From Rivularia sp. PCC 7116 (GTDB lineage: Bacteria > Cyanobacteriota > Cyanobacteriia > Cyanobacteriales > Nostocaceae): a DNA stretch of 64,000 bases. The translations under genes were made by a program, and so were the position numbers. Below the pieces are notes generated by a model. It made no database searches. It saw only the letters and a list, made by a program, of their open reading frames with translations, and had not been told where the DNA came from. The DNA lies in NCBI RefSeq assembly GCF_000316665.1, contig NC_019678.1:5766001-5830000 (forward strand). The letters run 5' to 3'. Below are positions 19,122 to 29,200 of this stretch, one piece after another (position 1 is the stretch's first letter; each line of letters begins with the position of its first letter).

Positions 19122-19583
19122 ATGTTACGTCAAGAACTTGGAGATTTCTCCAGTATTGTTTGCTTCAAAGCTGCTATTACTGGAATGGAAGAAGCTTTGG
19201 GGGAAAAAGCAACTGCAATTGCTTTGATCGCAGCAGGTCGCTCTCGCGGTAAAAATCTTGCCAAAGATTTAGGTTTATCAAAATCAAATATTGAGTGGAG
19301 TTTAGTTGCAGATAAAATTGGTTTCGCATTAGGTATCAATGGAACCAAGCTTTGCAAAATAGAAAGTATTGTTGAAGAAGAGGATGTAATCAAAGTATTG
19401 ACTTCAGAAACTTTGTGTTCGGCTGGCGAACCCCAAGGCTCACCTCGTAAATGTACGTATACTTTGGGTGCAGTTTGGGGAGTGATAGAAGAGATTAGTA
19501 GCAAGCGTTTAAAAGGCAGCCATACCGAATCTGTACTTCGTGGTGGAAATCACGATGTTTTTGAATTTACACCCTTAGTATAA
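19122..19583 (+). CDS. V4R-like (hydrocarbon-binding fold) small protein, tentative
   Basis: A 153-aa soluble protein. The C-terminal half resembles V4R domains: ETLCSAGEPQGSPRKCTYTL, then a helix GAVWGVIEEIS, then VLRGGNHDVFEFTP, which occupies the place of the usual ARGDxxCxF end motif but lacks the second cysteine pair. The first half is helical (CFKAAITGMEEALGEKATAI). V4R domains bind small hydrophobic ligands or scaffold complexes. The assignment is tentative; no catalytic residues are visible. The gene is followed 79 bases later by the roadblock gene, and then by a small GTPase and a PATAN protein. This gene order suggests a role in a GTPase-controlled polarity or motility module. Confidence 0.55.
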   Translation: MLRQELGDFSSIVCFKAAITGMEEALGEKATAIALIAAGRSRGKNLAKDLGLSKSNIEWSLVADKIGFALGINGTKLCKIESIVEEEDVIKVLTSETLCSAGEPQGSPRKCTYTLGAVWGVIEEISSKRLKGSHTESVLRGGNHDVFEFTPLV

Positions 19584-19662
19584 AAATAATGGAATTTAAT
19601 AGCCCTATTGATTTGGCTATCAAGAATTTTGGTTAATCAATACAAGTAATAAGGATAAGAGA

Positions 19663-20034
19663 ATGCCTATCAATGCTGGCAAAATTGAAAGTATTTTGCA
19701 AAATTTCGTAAGCGGTACTAATGATATTCAAGGAGCAACCCTTGTTTCTCCCGATGGTTTATCTTTAGCTACAGTTTTGCCAAGTACGATGGATGATGAA
19801 AAAGTATCTGCGATGTCTGCGGCGATGTTATCTCTAGGCGAACGTATAGGTAATGAATTATCAAGGGGTAGTATAGACCGTATTTATGTTGAAGGCGATA
19901 AAGGCTACGGCGTATTGACCAACTGTGGAGATGATGCTGTATTGCTAGTGTTAGCTAGTCAATCAGCTAAGCAAGGTTTATTGATGCTAGAAATCAAGCG
20001 ACTGACAGAAGAGTTAAAATTAGTTTTGATGTAA
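19663..20034 (+). CDS. Roadblock/LC7 (MglB-like) protein
   Basis: A 123-aa protein that is a single roadblock/LC7 domain: helix 1 KIESILQNFVSGTNDIQGAT, strand LVSPDGLSLATVLPS, the long helix KVSAMSAAMLSLGERIGNEL, strands DRIYVEGDKGYGVLTNCG and DAVLLVLAS, and a final helix. Proteins of this family dimerise and bind Ras-like GTPases; MglB of Myxococcus is the GTPase-activating partner of MglA. The start at 19663 has AAGGATAAGAG upstream. A GTPase gene of the matching type lies 650 bases downstream, so I infer that the two work together. The role in this organism is not shown. Confidence 0.85.
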   Translation: MPINAGKIESILQNFVSGTNDIQGATLVSPDGLSLATVLPSTMDDEKVSAMSAAMLSLGERIGNELSRGSIDRIYVEGDKGYGVLTNCGDDAVLLVLASQSAKQGLLMLEIKRLTEELKLVLM

Positions 20035-20149
20035 TACCAATTCTGTATGAGGTTGCGCTGAATCGCTCTCAGCCTGGAAGGCTGGAGCTACCAATACAAA
20101 GCCAACCTACGTTGGCTAAATATGGCGCATCTTTATAAAGAAATGGTAT
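20034..20149. repeat. Inverted-repeat element after the roadblock gene
   Basis: Imperfect 11-base ends (ATACCAATTCT / AGAAATGGTAT) bound about 116 bases containing two internal stems (AGCCTGGAAGGCT and GCCAACCTACGTTGGC). It overlaps the roadblock stop codon by a base. It is a non-coding repeat of the MITE-like kind common in these genomes, and may act as a terminator. Confidence 0.5.
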
Positions 20150-20682
20150 AAGTGTGATTAAAGAATTATTTTTTATTCCATATTATTTCGGTGACCAACA
20201 ATTCCGAAACATCTGAATAAAAAAAAAATTGAACAATCAAAAAATTGAATTCACTTTTATCATCTCCGCGTTTATTACTTTGTTTATTACTTGTAAATAG
20301 GAAAATAATATAGCAATCCTAAATCATACATGAGAGAATACGTTTTTTTTGAGTATTTATTAAGCACAGTATGTATCTATTTTTCTCGCCGTAAAGCTTT
20401 ATTTAGCGTCACAACAAAAATTAAAAATTTAACTTGCTTGTTTAAATAAATCTCAGTATTTTATCACTATTTATTTAGGATTACTATAATTCATTTATGA
20501 ATGACTAAATCGATAATTCCTTTCGACATACAAGTTATCAACGGGGCATCAAAACCCACATAAAGAATCCTAAACCGTTACTTTATTCCGAAATAATAAC
20601 AATTATCAAGAAAATAAAAGTGTAAGTAATATTATTGATAATCAGTTATTTCATCCTACTGTCTATTTTTTTAGTAAATTCT
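20150..20682. other. AT-rich leader before the GTPase gene
   Basis: About 530 bases have no supportable gene. A candidate upstream start (TTG at 20635) would add a hydrophobic stretch not expected in a Ras-like GTPase, so I treat that part as leader. No clear promoter motif was identified. Confidence 0.4.
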
Positions 20683-21237
20683 ATGGAAATCATGCGTATG
20701 GTTGTTACCGGTCCAGTTGGGGCTGGTAAATCTACATTTATTCGTTCAATTAGCGAAATTGAAGCTGTAGATACAGACCGCAAAGCAACAGACGACACTT
20801 TATTACTTAAGAAAAATACTACTGTTGCTTTTGATTTTGGTAGATTGCAGTTTAACCCAGATATGGCGCTGCATCTTTACGGTACACCAGGTCAAGAACG
20901 ATTTAATTTTATCTGGGATATGTTAATTCGTAAGGCTCATGCTTATATATTACTAGTAGCTGCCCATAGACCCGGAGAATTTCTTTACGCTCGTAAAGTA
21001 GTTTCCTATATGAATCAAAGATCGCAAATCCCCATGATTATTGGTCTGACTCATATGGATTCTCCTGATGCATGGTCTCAGGAAAATATAATTGCTGCTT
21101 TGGGTTATTACGATATCAATTCTCAACCTCCTGTTGTTGTAGTTAATCCGAATGAAATGTCTTCTGTCGCGAATGCTGTCATTAATTTAGTACAACATTA
21201 CGTGCAGTATAATGCTTCCAAAACTATGGCTGTATAA
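20683..21237 (+). CDS. Ras-like small GTPase (MglA/Arf-like)
   Basis: A 184-aa GTPase. The P-loop GPVGAGKST lies near residues 10-18, an Asp/Thr-rich switch I (DTDRKATDDTLL) follows, and switch II reads LYGTPGQERF, with the Gln next to the usual DxxG position where Asp is replaced. The specificity loop is GLTHMDSP (THMD in place of NKxD). The start at 20683 is preferred; ATG 20692 is also possible, since MRMVVTGP then opens the domain. It binds and hydrolyses GTP as a switch. With the roadblock protein upstream it forms an MglA/MglB-like pair, and the PATAN proteins and phototaxis operon downstream point to pilus polarity or motility. That link is inferred. Confidence 0.85.
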   Translation: MEIMRMVVTGPVGAGKSTFIRSISEIEAVDTDRKATDDTLLLKKNTTVAFDFGRLQFNPDMALHLYGTPGQERFNFIWDMLIRKAHAYILLVAAHRPGEFLYARKVVSYMNQRSQIPMIIGLTHMDSPDAWSQENIIAALGYYDINSQPPVVVVNPNEMSSVANAVINLVQHYVQYNASKTMAV

Positions 21238-21632
21238 TAATTTGATATCTGTTTTCACTAGAGAAAAATTTTCTATTTGTGTTATCAATATAATTAAAAT
21301 TAAAAAACAATTAATTTACTTGATAATATCCTATAGCTATAATTTAATATTTAAGCATGAATTATATAGATTTACCTCTCAGAATAGACTTAAGTTATTA
21401 CTCATCTATTTGTCCTATTGATGTTAAATATTTGTATCAAAAAAGTCTGTTCAGGCAAAAAAACATAAAATAAATATTATTATGTAGATAGCAATCATAA
21501 TATAAATGTTTTTTCTAATATTTCCATCAAAAAAAATTGACAGCAAACTTATTTATAAGTTTTTCCGGTTTAAGACAGTAAAATTCATAAAATAACTATT
21601 GTTCCTTAAAAGAGTATTTTACGTAGGAAGAT
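21238..21632. other. Intergenic region before the PATAN gene
   Basis: This is 395 very AT-rich bases without a gene. The only supportable signal is the Shine-Dalgarno AGGAAG directly before the ATG at 21633. Confidence 0.4.
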
Positions 21633-22634
21633 ATGGCATTTAGTGGTTACTTATCTAAATTTTCTTTACCAGAGATATTTGAATTTTTAGAACAAGGATT
21701 CAAAACTGGCTTGCTTAGTATTCGTACTTTGAAAAACGAACGGGATGAATCAGTCCAGAATTATTATATATGGCTGCGTCAGGGTCGTATTGTAGCGGCA
21801 GCTAGTAAGCTAGATAATCAGGGGTTAGCTTCACTGATTAATCAGAGAGGCTGGGTAAGTCGAAATTCTGCTATAAAAAAGTTTCAAGCGAGCGGCGGAA
21901 AAATGGCAATGGGCTTGTGCCTTAAGTCTCAGGGTTTGCTGTCAGCAGAACAGCTAACACTATTGTTTCGTGCCCAAATAATGGGACAAGTTTCTCGTTT
22001 ATTTGAACTTGAAAATGGTAAGTTCAGTTTTGATTTTCAGGCTCCCATGCCAGTTGCAGAAATGACTGGACTAAGTATGATAACTACTGAAGCCACAATC
22101 AAAGGTTTACGGGGCTTGCGAAACTGGTCTGCGTTAACAGCAAAACTACCAGATCCGACTTCAGCTATCCTAAAGAAAACAGAAATTATCTCTAACGTAC
22201 AGTTAGATTCTCAAGAGTCAAGAGTTTGGGAATGTGCCAATGGTGAAACTGATTTGAGTCAAATAGCTAATAAGTTGTCAGTTCCCCTAGAAAAAGTACG
22301 GCAGATTGCTTTCCGATTAATTGTCAGCAATTTAGCAAAAGAAACTTTTATTATAAATAACAATAAAGTTTCGAGAATAGAAAACACTGAAGAATTTGCT
22401 GATTTGAATTCTAAAAACGGATTTGGTCAATTATCATCTGAGACATTTGCGGCAAAGTTATCTACTTTGAATACTCCAGAGACCTCATATGATTTACACT
22501 CTAGAGAGCCAAAAGCGGTAGATGTAGAGAAAAAAATATTAGATACAATTCCTGATTGTTCTTATGATATAGATGTAAGTCAATCATTTTTACAAAATTT
22601 AGTTGGTTTTTTAAAAACAAAAGTCGAAAGTTAA
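21633..22634 (+). CDS. PATAN (DUF4388) domain protein
   Basis: A 333-aa protein. Residues 1 to about 180 form a PATAN/DUF4388 domain: the opening FSGYLSKFSLPEIFEFLEQ, then KTGLLSIRT, the beta-hairpin YYIWLRQGRIVAAAS, and the helical part GLLSAEQLTLLFRAQIMGQV followed by FELENGKFSFDFQAPMPV. Residues about 180-260 look like a winged-helix segment (ECANGETDLSQIANKLSVPL), as in other PATAN proteins. The tail is low-complexity. There is no receiver domain, unlike the gene at 23770. PATAN proteins are output or adaptor modules in cyanobacterial motility and heterocyst signalling. The position between a Ras-like GTPase and the pix operon suggests a role in the same circuit. Confidence 0.8.
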   Translation: MAFSGYLSKFSLPEIFEFLEQGFKTGLLSIRTLKNERDESVQNYYIWLRQGRIVAAASKLDNQGLASLINQRGWVSRNSAIKKFQASGGKMAMGLCLKSQGLLSAEQLTLLFRAQIMGQVSRLFELENGKFSFDFQAPMPVAEMTGLSMITTEATIKGLRGLRNWSALTAKLPDPTSAILKKTEIISNVQLDSQESRVWECANGETDLSQIANKLSVPLEKVRQIAFRLIVSNLAKETFIINNNKVSRIENTEEFADLNSKNGFGQLSSETFAAKLSTLNTPETSYDLHSREPKAVDVEKKILDTIPDCSYDIDVSQSFLQNLVGFLKTKVES

Positions 22635-23769
22635 ATAACGTATTTTATGACAAACATACATTTATAAATTTTGATTTTCACTATTTCCATCGCTATAGCA
22701 ATCCTATTTGAATTTTGAAAAATACTCAGTAAGTTTTCTGTTCCCTAGCCCCTACGAGTTATTCAGAAATCAAAACAGATTCCTGTATATATTCGTTAGT
22801 TGCTGAAATCTTGGATGCGAGTAAAGACTGCTAACATTTTTGGATATTATATTTTGCTTGATTTTTTCAAGCTATTTATCTATATAAAATGAGTTATTCT
22901 TGGGATATTAGTATGTTTATATATATGAATGTTGTTTCTGAAGTTTAGTTAATTTCGGTTGCCAATTGATACAGTTTGAAACATCCTTTTTTATAGCTTC
23001 CTATTTTCAGTCAAGAATAGTTTTTCACATCTTCATTTTTGTAGAAAGAGAGGCTGAGTAATAATTTTGAGGCTAAAAATATTCTATAAAGCTAATATAT
23101 ATGATTTAAAATAAATAACCATTTACATTTATTTTAATATGCTTTTATAAGATAAAGCAATATTAATGAATATTTATTATTAGAATTGGAAATATTCTTT
23201 GAATGACTTTCGATGATATTTTTAAAAGGTATTGAAAACAGTAAAATCTTTTAATTCAGATTTATATCATTAGATAAAATGCTATTTATATAATTTTTAA
23301 TTAATATATAAAAGATATTTTTTATGCATACTTGTTTATGAATTAAAAATACATCTTGTTAACAAATAAGATTACAATATAATAGGTTGTGCGAGCTAAA
23401 CTCCGTACAAACAACATAGCTGAAAAAAGTGAAAATCAGAATATACACTGATTCAGTTATAGTGACATTTCATCTAAGATGATATATAACCAGTTGGTGC
23501 ATACTCGTAGGACTATAGCCATTCTTTAAACGATTCGTGAAATCTCTACAGATGTATAGAAAAAATATCCAACAAATTTTTTTCTATAGATTTATCTTGC
23601 GGATATTCCCGGTCTTTAATAAAAAGCATTATTAAACTGTACTTCGAGTTAGGGTAACCATCCGGAGTTAGTTTACTTTTTTATATTGCAAACAGGCATA
23701 CCTCCTGACTGTTATAAGCGCTAGCCTGGAAAAATTAAAGGAAAGACCTATTAATTAAGGGAACAAAGT
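22635..23769. other. 1.1-kb non-coding region upstream of the pix operon
   Basis: No reading frame of note exists on either strand. The sequence is extremely AT-rich to about 23370 and more mixed afterwards. A long 5' leader or a distant, regulated promoter for the motility operon is likely. Direct signs are limited to the Shine-Dalgarno-like AAGGGAACAAAGT before the start at 23770. No transfer RNA or defined small RNA was recognised. Confidence 0.45.
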
Positions 23770-24987
23770 ATGAGCCATCCGGAAATGATGGTATCGAGTG
23801 AACTACTCGATGAATTTAGAACTTGTACTCAAATACAATATAGTGGCAAATTAAATATCAAAAGTTCCAAAGGGCATAAGTGGATATTCTACTATCGATT
23901 GGGACGTATCGTTTGGGCTACTGGAGGAACTCATCCTTTCCGACGTTGGCGCAGACACATGACTCAACATTGCCCGGAAATTGATATTGATAAAATGCAA
24001 TTTGATTCCAAGGAATTATCAACATCAAATGATTACTGGGATTATAAACTGCTCGAAGTCTTGCATGAAAATCAGAAAATTAAGCGCGAGCATATCAACT
24101 CTGTTGTAGAAAGGACTATAGCAGAATTATTGTTTGACTTAGCTCAACAAGCACATTTCAATCAAATCCAGTGCGATCGCACTAATGATGTGATATTGGA
24201 AGCCCCAATGAGCTTTACAAGTGCAGATATGTCTTTAAAGTTCATGCAAGATAGCTGGAAGCATTGGTCGGAAGCTGGGTTGGCAAATTTCTCTCCAGAC
24301 TTAGCACCAATTCTTCGCAGACCAGAACAGTTACAGCAAATGGTAAGTCCTGCTGTCTACAAAAACTTTGTAAATTTGATGAACGGCAAATACACTTTAC
24401 GAGATTTAGCCGTCAAAATGAAGCAAAATCCTTTACCTATAGCTCGTTCTTTATTGCCTTACGTGCTTAAAGGGATAATCGAACTCATCAAAGTTCCCGA
24501 TCTGCCTTTCAAAATAGGTGATGGTCAAAATATATCGAATATAGAACCCGAACCGGAAGCGCCGTCCGGTCCTTTGATAGCTTGCGTAGATGATAGTCCG
24601 CAAGTTTGCCAAATGCTCGAGCAAATTCTTGTTCCTCAAGGACTTAGATTTATTAAAATTCAAGACCCCGTTCAGGCTCTACCAATTTTGATTGAGAACA
24701 AGCCTGATTTGATTTTCTTGGATTTAGTGATGCCAGTTGCTAGTGGCTATGAAATTTGCGCTCAATTGCGTCGGATTTCAGTATTTGCTAACACACCAGT
24801 AATTATACTTACCGGTAGTGATGGTCTATTTGATAGAGTTCGTGCCAAAGTCGTAGGCTCTACAGACTTTATTACTAAACCTGTTGTTGCTGACAAAGTA
24901 ATGGGAGTTATACGAAAGTATATACAAACTCCATCACAGAATAAAAACAATTCCAATACACAAACTTTGTCATTCGGACATTCTTAA
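23770..24987 (+). CDS. pixG: PATAN-receiver response regulator (PixG/PtxA/PatA type)
   Basis: A 405-aa protein. Residues about 10-250 form a PATAN region (ELLDEFRTCTQIQYSGKLNI, WIFYYRLGRIVWATGGTHPF, then a helical ALLFDLAQQ-like part). Residues about 272-395 form a CheY-type receiver (GPLIACVDDSPQVCQMLEQI) with phospho-acceptor Asp318 in LIFLDLVMP, the conserved Thr in IILTGS and Lys in FITKPV. This is the architecture of PixG, HmpA and PatA. In phototaxis loci it is the first gene and is phosphorylated by the CheA hybrid. The order REC, CheW, MCP, CheA follows here on the same strand. Gene naming by position is secure for the class; whether the ortholog is pix/ptx or hmp rests on the receptor. 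Confidence 0.88.
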   Translation: MSHPEMMVSSELLDEFRTCTQIQYSGKLNIKSSKGHKWIFYYRLGRIVWATGGTHPFRRWRRHMTQHCPEIDIDKMQFDSKELSTSNDYWDYKLLEVLHENQKIKREHINSVVERTIAELLFDLAQQAHFNQIQCDRTNDVILEAPMSFTSADMSLKFMQDSWKHWSEAGLANFSPDLAPILRRPEQLQQMVSPAVYKNFVNLMNGKYTLRDLAVKMKQNPLPIARSLLPYVLKGIIELIKVPDLPFKIGDGQNISNIEPEPEAPSGPLIACVDDSPQVCQMLEQILVPQGLRFIKIQDPVQALPILIENKPDLIFLDLVMPVASGYEICAQLRRISVFANTPVIILTGSDGLFDRVRAKVVGSTDFITKPVVADKVMGVIRKYIQTPSQNKNNSNTQTLSFGHS

Positions 24988-25156
24988 TTTGTTCGCTTCT
25001 ATAAGCAAGAAATAAGCGGTTTCTGTTTTACATTCTCCAGACAGAAACAATAGTGCTTATACATTTATTAAGTTTAGTAAATAAAGCTTCACTTTAACGA
25101 AGCATGAGTGTTTTTACTGTAGCTTAATTAAGAAAAAATGCATCAAAATTAGAGAA

Positions 25157-25199
25157 AGCGATTAGTTTATAAAATCACTAATTTGACAGTTAAATCGCT
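25157..25199. other. Nested stem-loop between pixG and pixH
   Basis: An inner stem ATTAGT / ACTAAT sits within an outer AGCGATT / AATCGCT pairing, 38 bases before the pixH-like start. There is no T-run, so it is not a typical terminator. It may be an mRNA processing or stability element that sets different expression within the operon; this is inference. Confidence 0.35.
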
Positions 25200-25236
25200 G
25201 TTTTTCATTATTAAATAAATCTGATGGGTAATTACT

Positions 25237-25599
25237 ATGAGTACTATTTTAGTTGTTGAAGACGGTATCACTGATATGCAGATGATTAGCCGTTATTTAG
25301 AACAAGCCGGTTATCGCGTCATGGGGGCAAAAAGTAGCGAGGAAGCTCAAGAAAAAATTACCGAAAATAAGCCAGACGTGATATTCCTAGACGTAATTTT
25401 GCCCGGAAAAAGCGGTTTTGAAATTTGTCGAGAGCTGAAAGATAATCCCAATACTAAAACTATTCCAGTAGTTTTTTGTTCTACTAAGAATAGCGATGTA
25501 GATAAAATGTGGGGTGATATGTTGGGTGCGGATGCTTATATTTCTAAGCCCGTACAAAAGGAAGATTTAGAAGGAGTATTGCAAAGACTAAAGAAATAA
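25237..25599 (+). CDS. pixH: Single-domain receiver (PixH/CheY-like)
   Basis: A 120-aa receiver domain and nothing else. The acidic start STILVVEDGITDMQ gives the Glu-Asp pair, the phospho-acceptor is Asp52 in VIFLDVILPG, and then come VVFCSTKN and the conserved Lys in AYISKPV. Single receivers of this kind (PixH, HmpB, PtxB) are phosphorylated by the PixL-type kinase and act on type IV pilus motors or as phosphate sinks. The gene follows the PATAN-REC gene by 249 bases and precedes the CheW gene by 56. Confidence 0.88.
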   Translation: MSTILVVEDGITDMQMISRYLEQAGYRVMGAKSSEEAQEKITENKPDVIFLDVILPGKSGFEICRELKDNPNTKTIPVVFCSTKNSDVDKMWGDMLGADAYISKPVQKEDLEGVLQRLKK

Positions 25600-25655
25600 A
25601 TATAAATAGATATTTTGTAGATGATGTGAATAATTAAGTTTAAGGAATAATAACC

Positions 25656-26132
25656 TTGGATACGACGGAAGAAAAGTTTTTAAGCTTCAATTTGGGTGTA
25701 AAAGATACAGCAATTATTTCATTGCAGAACGTCACAGAAATTTTACCCGTATCTTTAAATGAAGTTTGCTGCGTTCCTCAAATGCCCAACTGTGTATTTG
25801 GTATCTATAATTGGCGCGGTGAAATGCTTTGGTTGATTGATTTAGAAGAAATGCTAGGCTATTTACCTTATTCCTATGGTAGTAGCTTTGTTTCAAAAAT
25901 GATGGCAATTATTTTAGAAAAAGAAGGTAAATCTTTGGGATTGCTGGTGAGGCAAATTATGGATATTGAAGAATTTAATTCAAAACAAATGAAGCCACCG
26001 TCACCCGAATTAGTTTCTCAAGAAGTTGTTCCTTTTTTAGAAGGATATTTTATTAATTCTTCAGAAGAAATGATTGTGAGCTTAGATGCTTCTGCAATTT
26101 TGCAATCTCCTCTATGGTCAATTCATAATTAG
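25656..26132 (+). CDS. pixI: CheW-like coupling protein (PixI type), TTG start
   Basis: A 158-aa CheW domain. Seen are the opening strand FLSFNLGVKDTAIISLQNVT, the conserved turn VPQMPNCVFGIYNWRGEMLW (the NWRG/NLRG signature), LIDLEEMLGY, and the later strand GKSLGLLVRQIMDIEEF. CheW proteins bridge the receptor and the kinase. No ATG is available; a TTG at 25656 preceded by AAGGAATAATAACC is the best start. It sits between the receiver gene and the receptor gene in the usual order for cyanobacterial taxis loci. Confidence 0.85.
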   Translation: MDTTEEKFLSFNLGVKDTAIISLQNVTEILPVSLNEVCCVPQMPNCVFGIYNWRGEMLWLIDLEEMLGYLPYSYGSSFVSKMMAIILEKEGKSLGLLVRQIMDIEEFNSKQMKPPSPELVSQEVVPFLEGYFINSSEEMIVSLDASAILQSPLWSIHN

Positions 26133-26230
26133 ATTTATAGAAATCAGGGAGTGGGGAAAAATACCTTAGTAGAATTATATATTTCCCCACACATAATTTA
26201 ACGTAATTTAAAATACTTTGAGGTGCAAAA

Positions 26231-29200
26231 ATGACTAGCGCATATCAAGAAAATACAGGAAATGGACATCATATTTCTGGTAGTGAGCCATCCGAAAAAC
26301 TCAGCGAATTAAATAAGAAAGCCTTAAATTCAACAAGCAGCGAACAGAAATTTAAGAATTGGAGACTACAGTTAACGTCTATTCTTAATCAAATCCGCAA
26401 AGTCAGAAACATAGAAGAATTAATACAAGTTACAACAGCAGTTGTCAAAGAGAAAATTTCCAGCGATAGAGTGGTGCTTTATCGCTTTGAATCTTCATCC
26501 TCCGGGGTCGTTATAGGAGAATCCGTTGCCCCAGGTTGGACTCCTGCAATCAACGAAAATATCCCAGCGATGATTTTTGGTTTGGATACAAGGGAAGAAT
26601 ACTTACAAGCTGTCAGCGTTAACGATATTAAGGAAGTTGAGCTTACAGCTTACAAAGCACAGATTTTAGAAAAATTTCAAATTACAGCTAGCTTAAGCGT
26701 TCCGATCTTAGCTGAAAATAAAATCTGGGGATTATTAGGCGTTCAGAATTGTGCAACTGCACGTCAGTGGGAAGAATCGGAAATTAGCTTATTATCTCAA
26801 GTCACTACCGAAATTTCTCATAAGTTAGAAAGCTTTAAATTAGAAAGAAGACTCAAACAGCAAGCCCAAGAGTTTAAATCGATAACCAAAGTTATTGATA
26901 AAATTCAGCTTGCTTCGAGTCTCGATAAACTATTCCGCACAACCACTCAGGATGTCCGAGAATTAATACAATGCGACCGTTTAGCGGTTTATCGCTTCAA
27001 TGCTGATTGGAGTGGTAAATTTATTGCCGAATCTGTTGCTAATGGTTGGGTACCTCTTGTTGGTCCTGGCATCGAAACTGTTTGGGAAGATACTCATTTG
27101 CAGGAAACCAAAGGGGGTCGTTATCGGCAACACGAAACCTTCGTTGCTAACGATATCTACAAGATGAATCATGCTCCTTGCCATATAGAAGTCCTGGAGC
27201 AGTTCCAAGTTAAAGCTTACGTAATTGTTCCTGTATTTGCAGGACAAAAACTCTGGGGTTTGCTTGGTGCCTATCAAAACAGTGGTGCTTACGAATGGCA
27301 AGAAGAACAAGTTAAACTGTTGCAGCAAATTGCAGTTAACTTGGGTGTAGCTGTATCTCAAGCAGAATACGCACAGCAGAGTGAAGAAAAATCGCAGCAG
27401 TTAGCTAAGACAACAGAACGCCAGCAAAGTCTCATCAGCTTGACTCGTAAAATTGGTAAAGGACTTGCAGAAAACGTTAACAATTCATCTCAGTTTAATG
27501 GAATTCTCCAAACAACGGTATATGAAGTTCGACGCTTATTAGAAACCGACCGTACTGTAGTTTATCGCTTTAACGAAGATTGGAGCGGTGAGTTTATTGC
27601 CGAATCTGTAGGCAAAAACTGGAAGCCTTTTGTAGAAACAGAAATTGACCAAGATCTATTACAGGAAAACGGTCATTGTGACTCCCTTCGCAGTCTTAAC
27701 GCTATAAAAGAACAAGATACCTATCTTCAAGATAATCAAGGAGGACGTTATCAACAAAAAACTAGTTTCGTTGTTAATGATGTAGAAAAAGAGGGATTTC
27801 CTCCTTGCTACATGGAATTATTGGAACAATTTCAAGCTAAAGCTTATCTTACCGTTCCGATTTTCCAAGGTAATAAACTCTGGGGATTATTAGCAAGCTA
27901 TCAACATTCTGCGACCCGCCAATGGCAAGAATTTGAAATCAGCGCAATGGAGCAGATTGCCGTGCTGTTAGCAGTAGCTATGCAACAGTCACAAACATTA
28001 GATAGATACGAGCAGCAATCGATGAAAATGGAACTTGCTGCAAATCGCGATCGCGCTTTATCTAAAGTTATTGACAAAATCAGACAAACACTTGACATTG
28101 AAAGCATCTTTTTAACTACCACTCAAGAGATGCGGGCACTTTTAAATACCGACCGCGTAGCAGTATACCGCCTCAACCCAGATTACAGTGGAGAATTTAT
28201 TGCTGAATCTGTAAGCCCTGGTTGGCTGCCTTTGGTAGATAGACAGCATCAAATTCGACGATTGCAAGAAAGTGTAAATAGCTGTAGTCGGATGCGAACC
28301 CTGTTTAAGGAAAACGAAATAGGCAATACGGGTAATACAGACCCTTATTTGCAAAGTAGTTTAGCTGGTAAAGGTTCAGAAAATCAATCCTATGTTGCTT
28401 CTGATATATACGCTAAGGGATTTAACGATTGTTACGTCCAGGTATTAGAGCAATATCAATGTAAGGCTTACGCTATTGTCCCCATCTATCAGGGACAACA
28501 ACTTTGGGGGATGCTTGCAGCTTATCAGAATGACGGTCCCCGCGAATGGGAAGATGGAGAAGTCAAACTGTTAACTCAAATTGCTAGCCAATTAAGCGTA
28601 GCGCTACAGCAAGTTGAATTTCTCCAACAACTGCAGGCACAGTCTTCACAGGTTGCAGAAGCCGCAGCCAGAGAAAAGCAAGGCAGAGAATCTTTACAGC
28701 AAGGAGCGATGAAACTGCTCTCAGCAGTTAGACCTGCTCTAAACGGAGATTTGACAGTACGCGCGCCAATTACAGAAGATGAATTAGGCACTATCGCTGA
28801 CGCTTATAACAATACCCTACAAGCATTACGGCAAATCGTTCTCCAAGTTCAAGCAGCTGCTCAACAAGTTGCAGAGACTTCTGGTAACAGCAATATATCT
28901 TTGAATGGATTGACAGACTTAGCACAGCAACAGTCAAAAGAGATTAGTGGTGCTTTGACCGAAATTCAACAGATGGTAGATTCGACTCAAGAAGTTGTAT
29001 CAAACGCCGAATCAGTGCAAGTTGCAGTCCAAAAAGCCAATCAAACTGTGGATTCTGGCGATGCAGCCATGAATATGACTGTAGAAGCCATTCAAGCCAT
29101 CCGCGAAACAGTTTCTCAAACCAGTAAAAAGATTAAGCGTCTAAGTGAATCTTCTCAGAAGATTTCCAAAGTGGTTAATTTGATTAGTAACTTTGCAACT

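Noticed and set aside
20635-20682. TTG start adding a hydrophobic leader to the small GTPase
   Set aside because: Ras-like GTPases begin close to the P-loop strand; the ATG at 20683 or 20692 fits better and no ribosome site supports the TTG.
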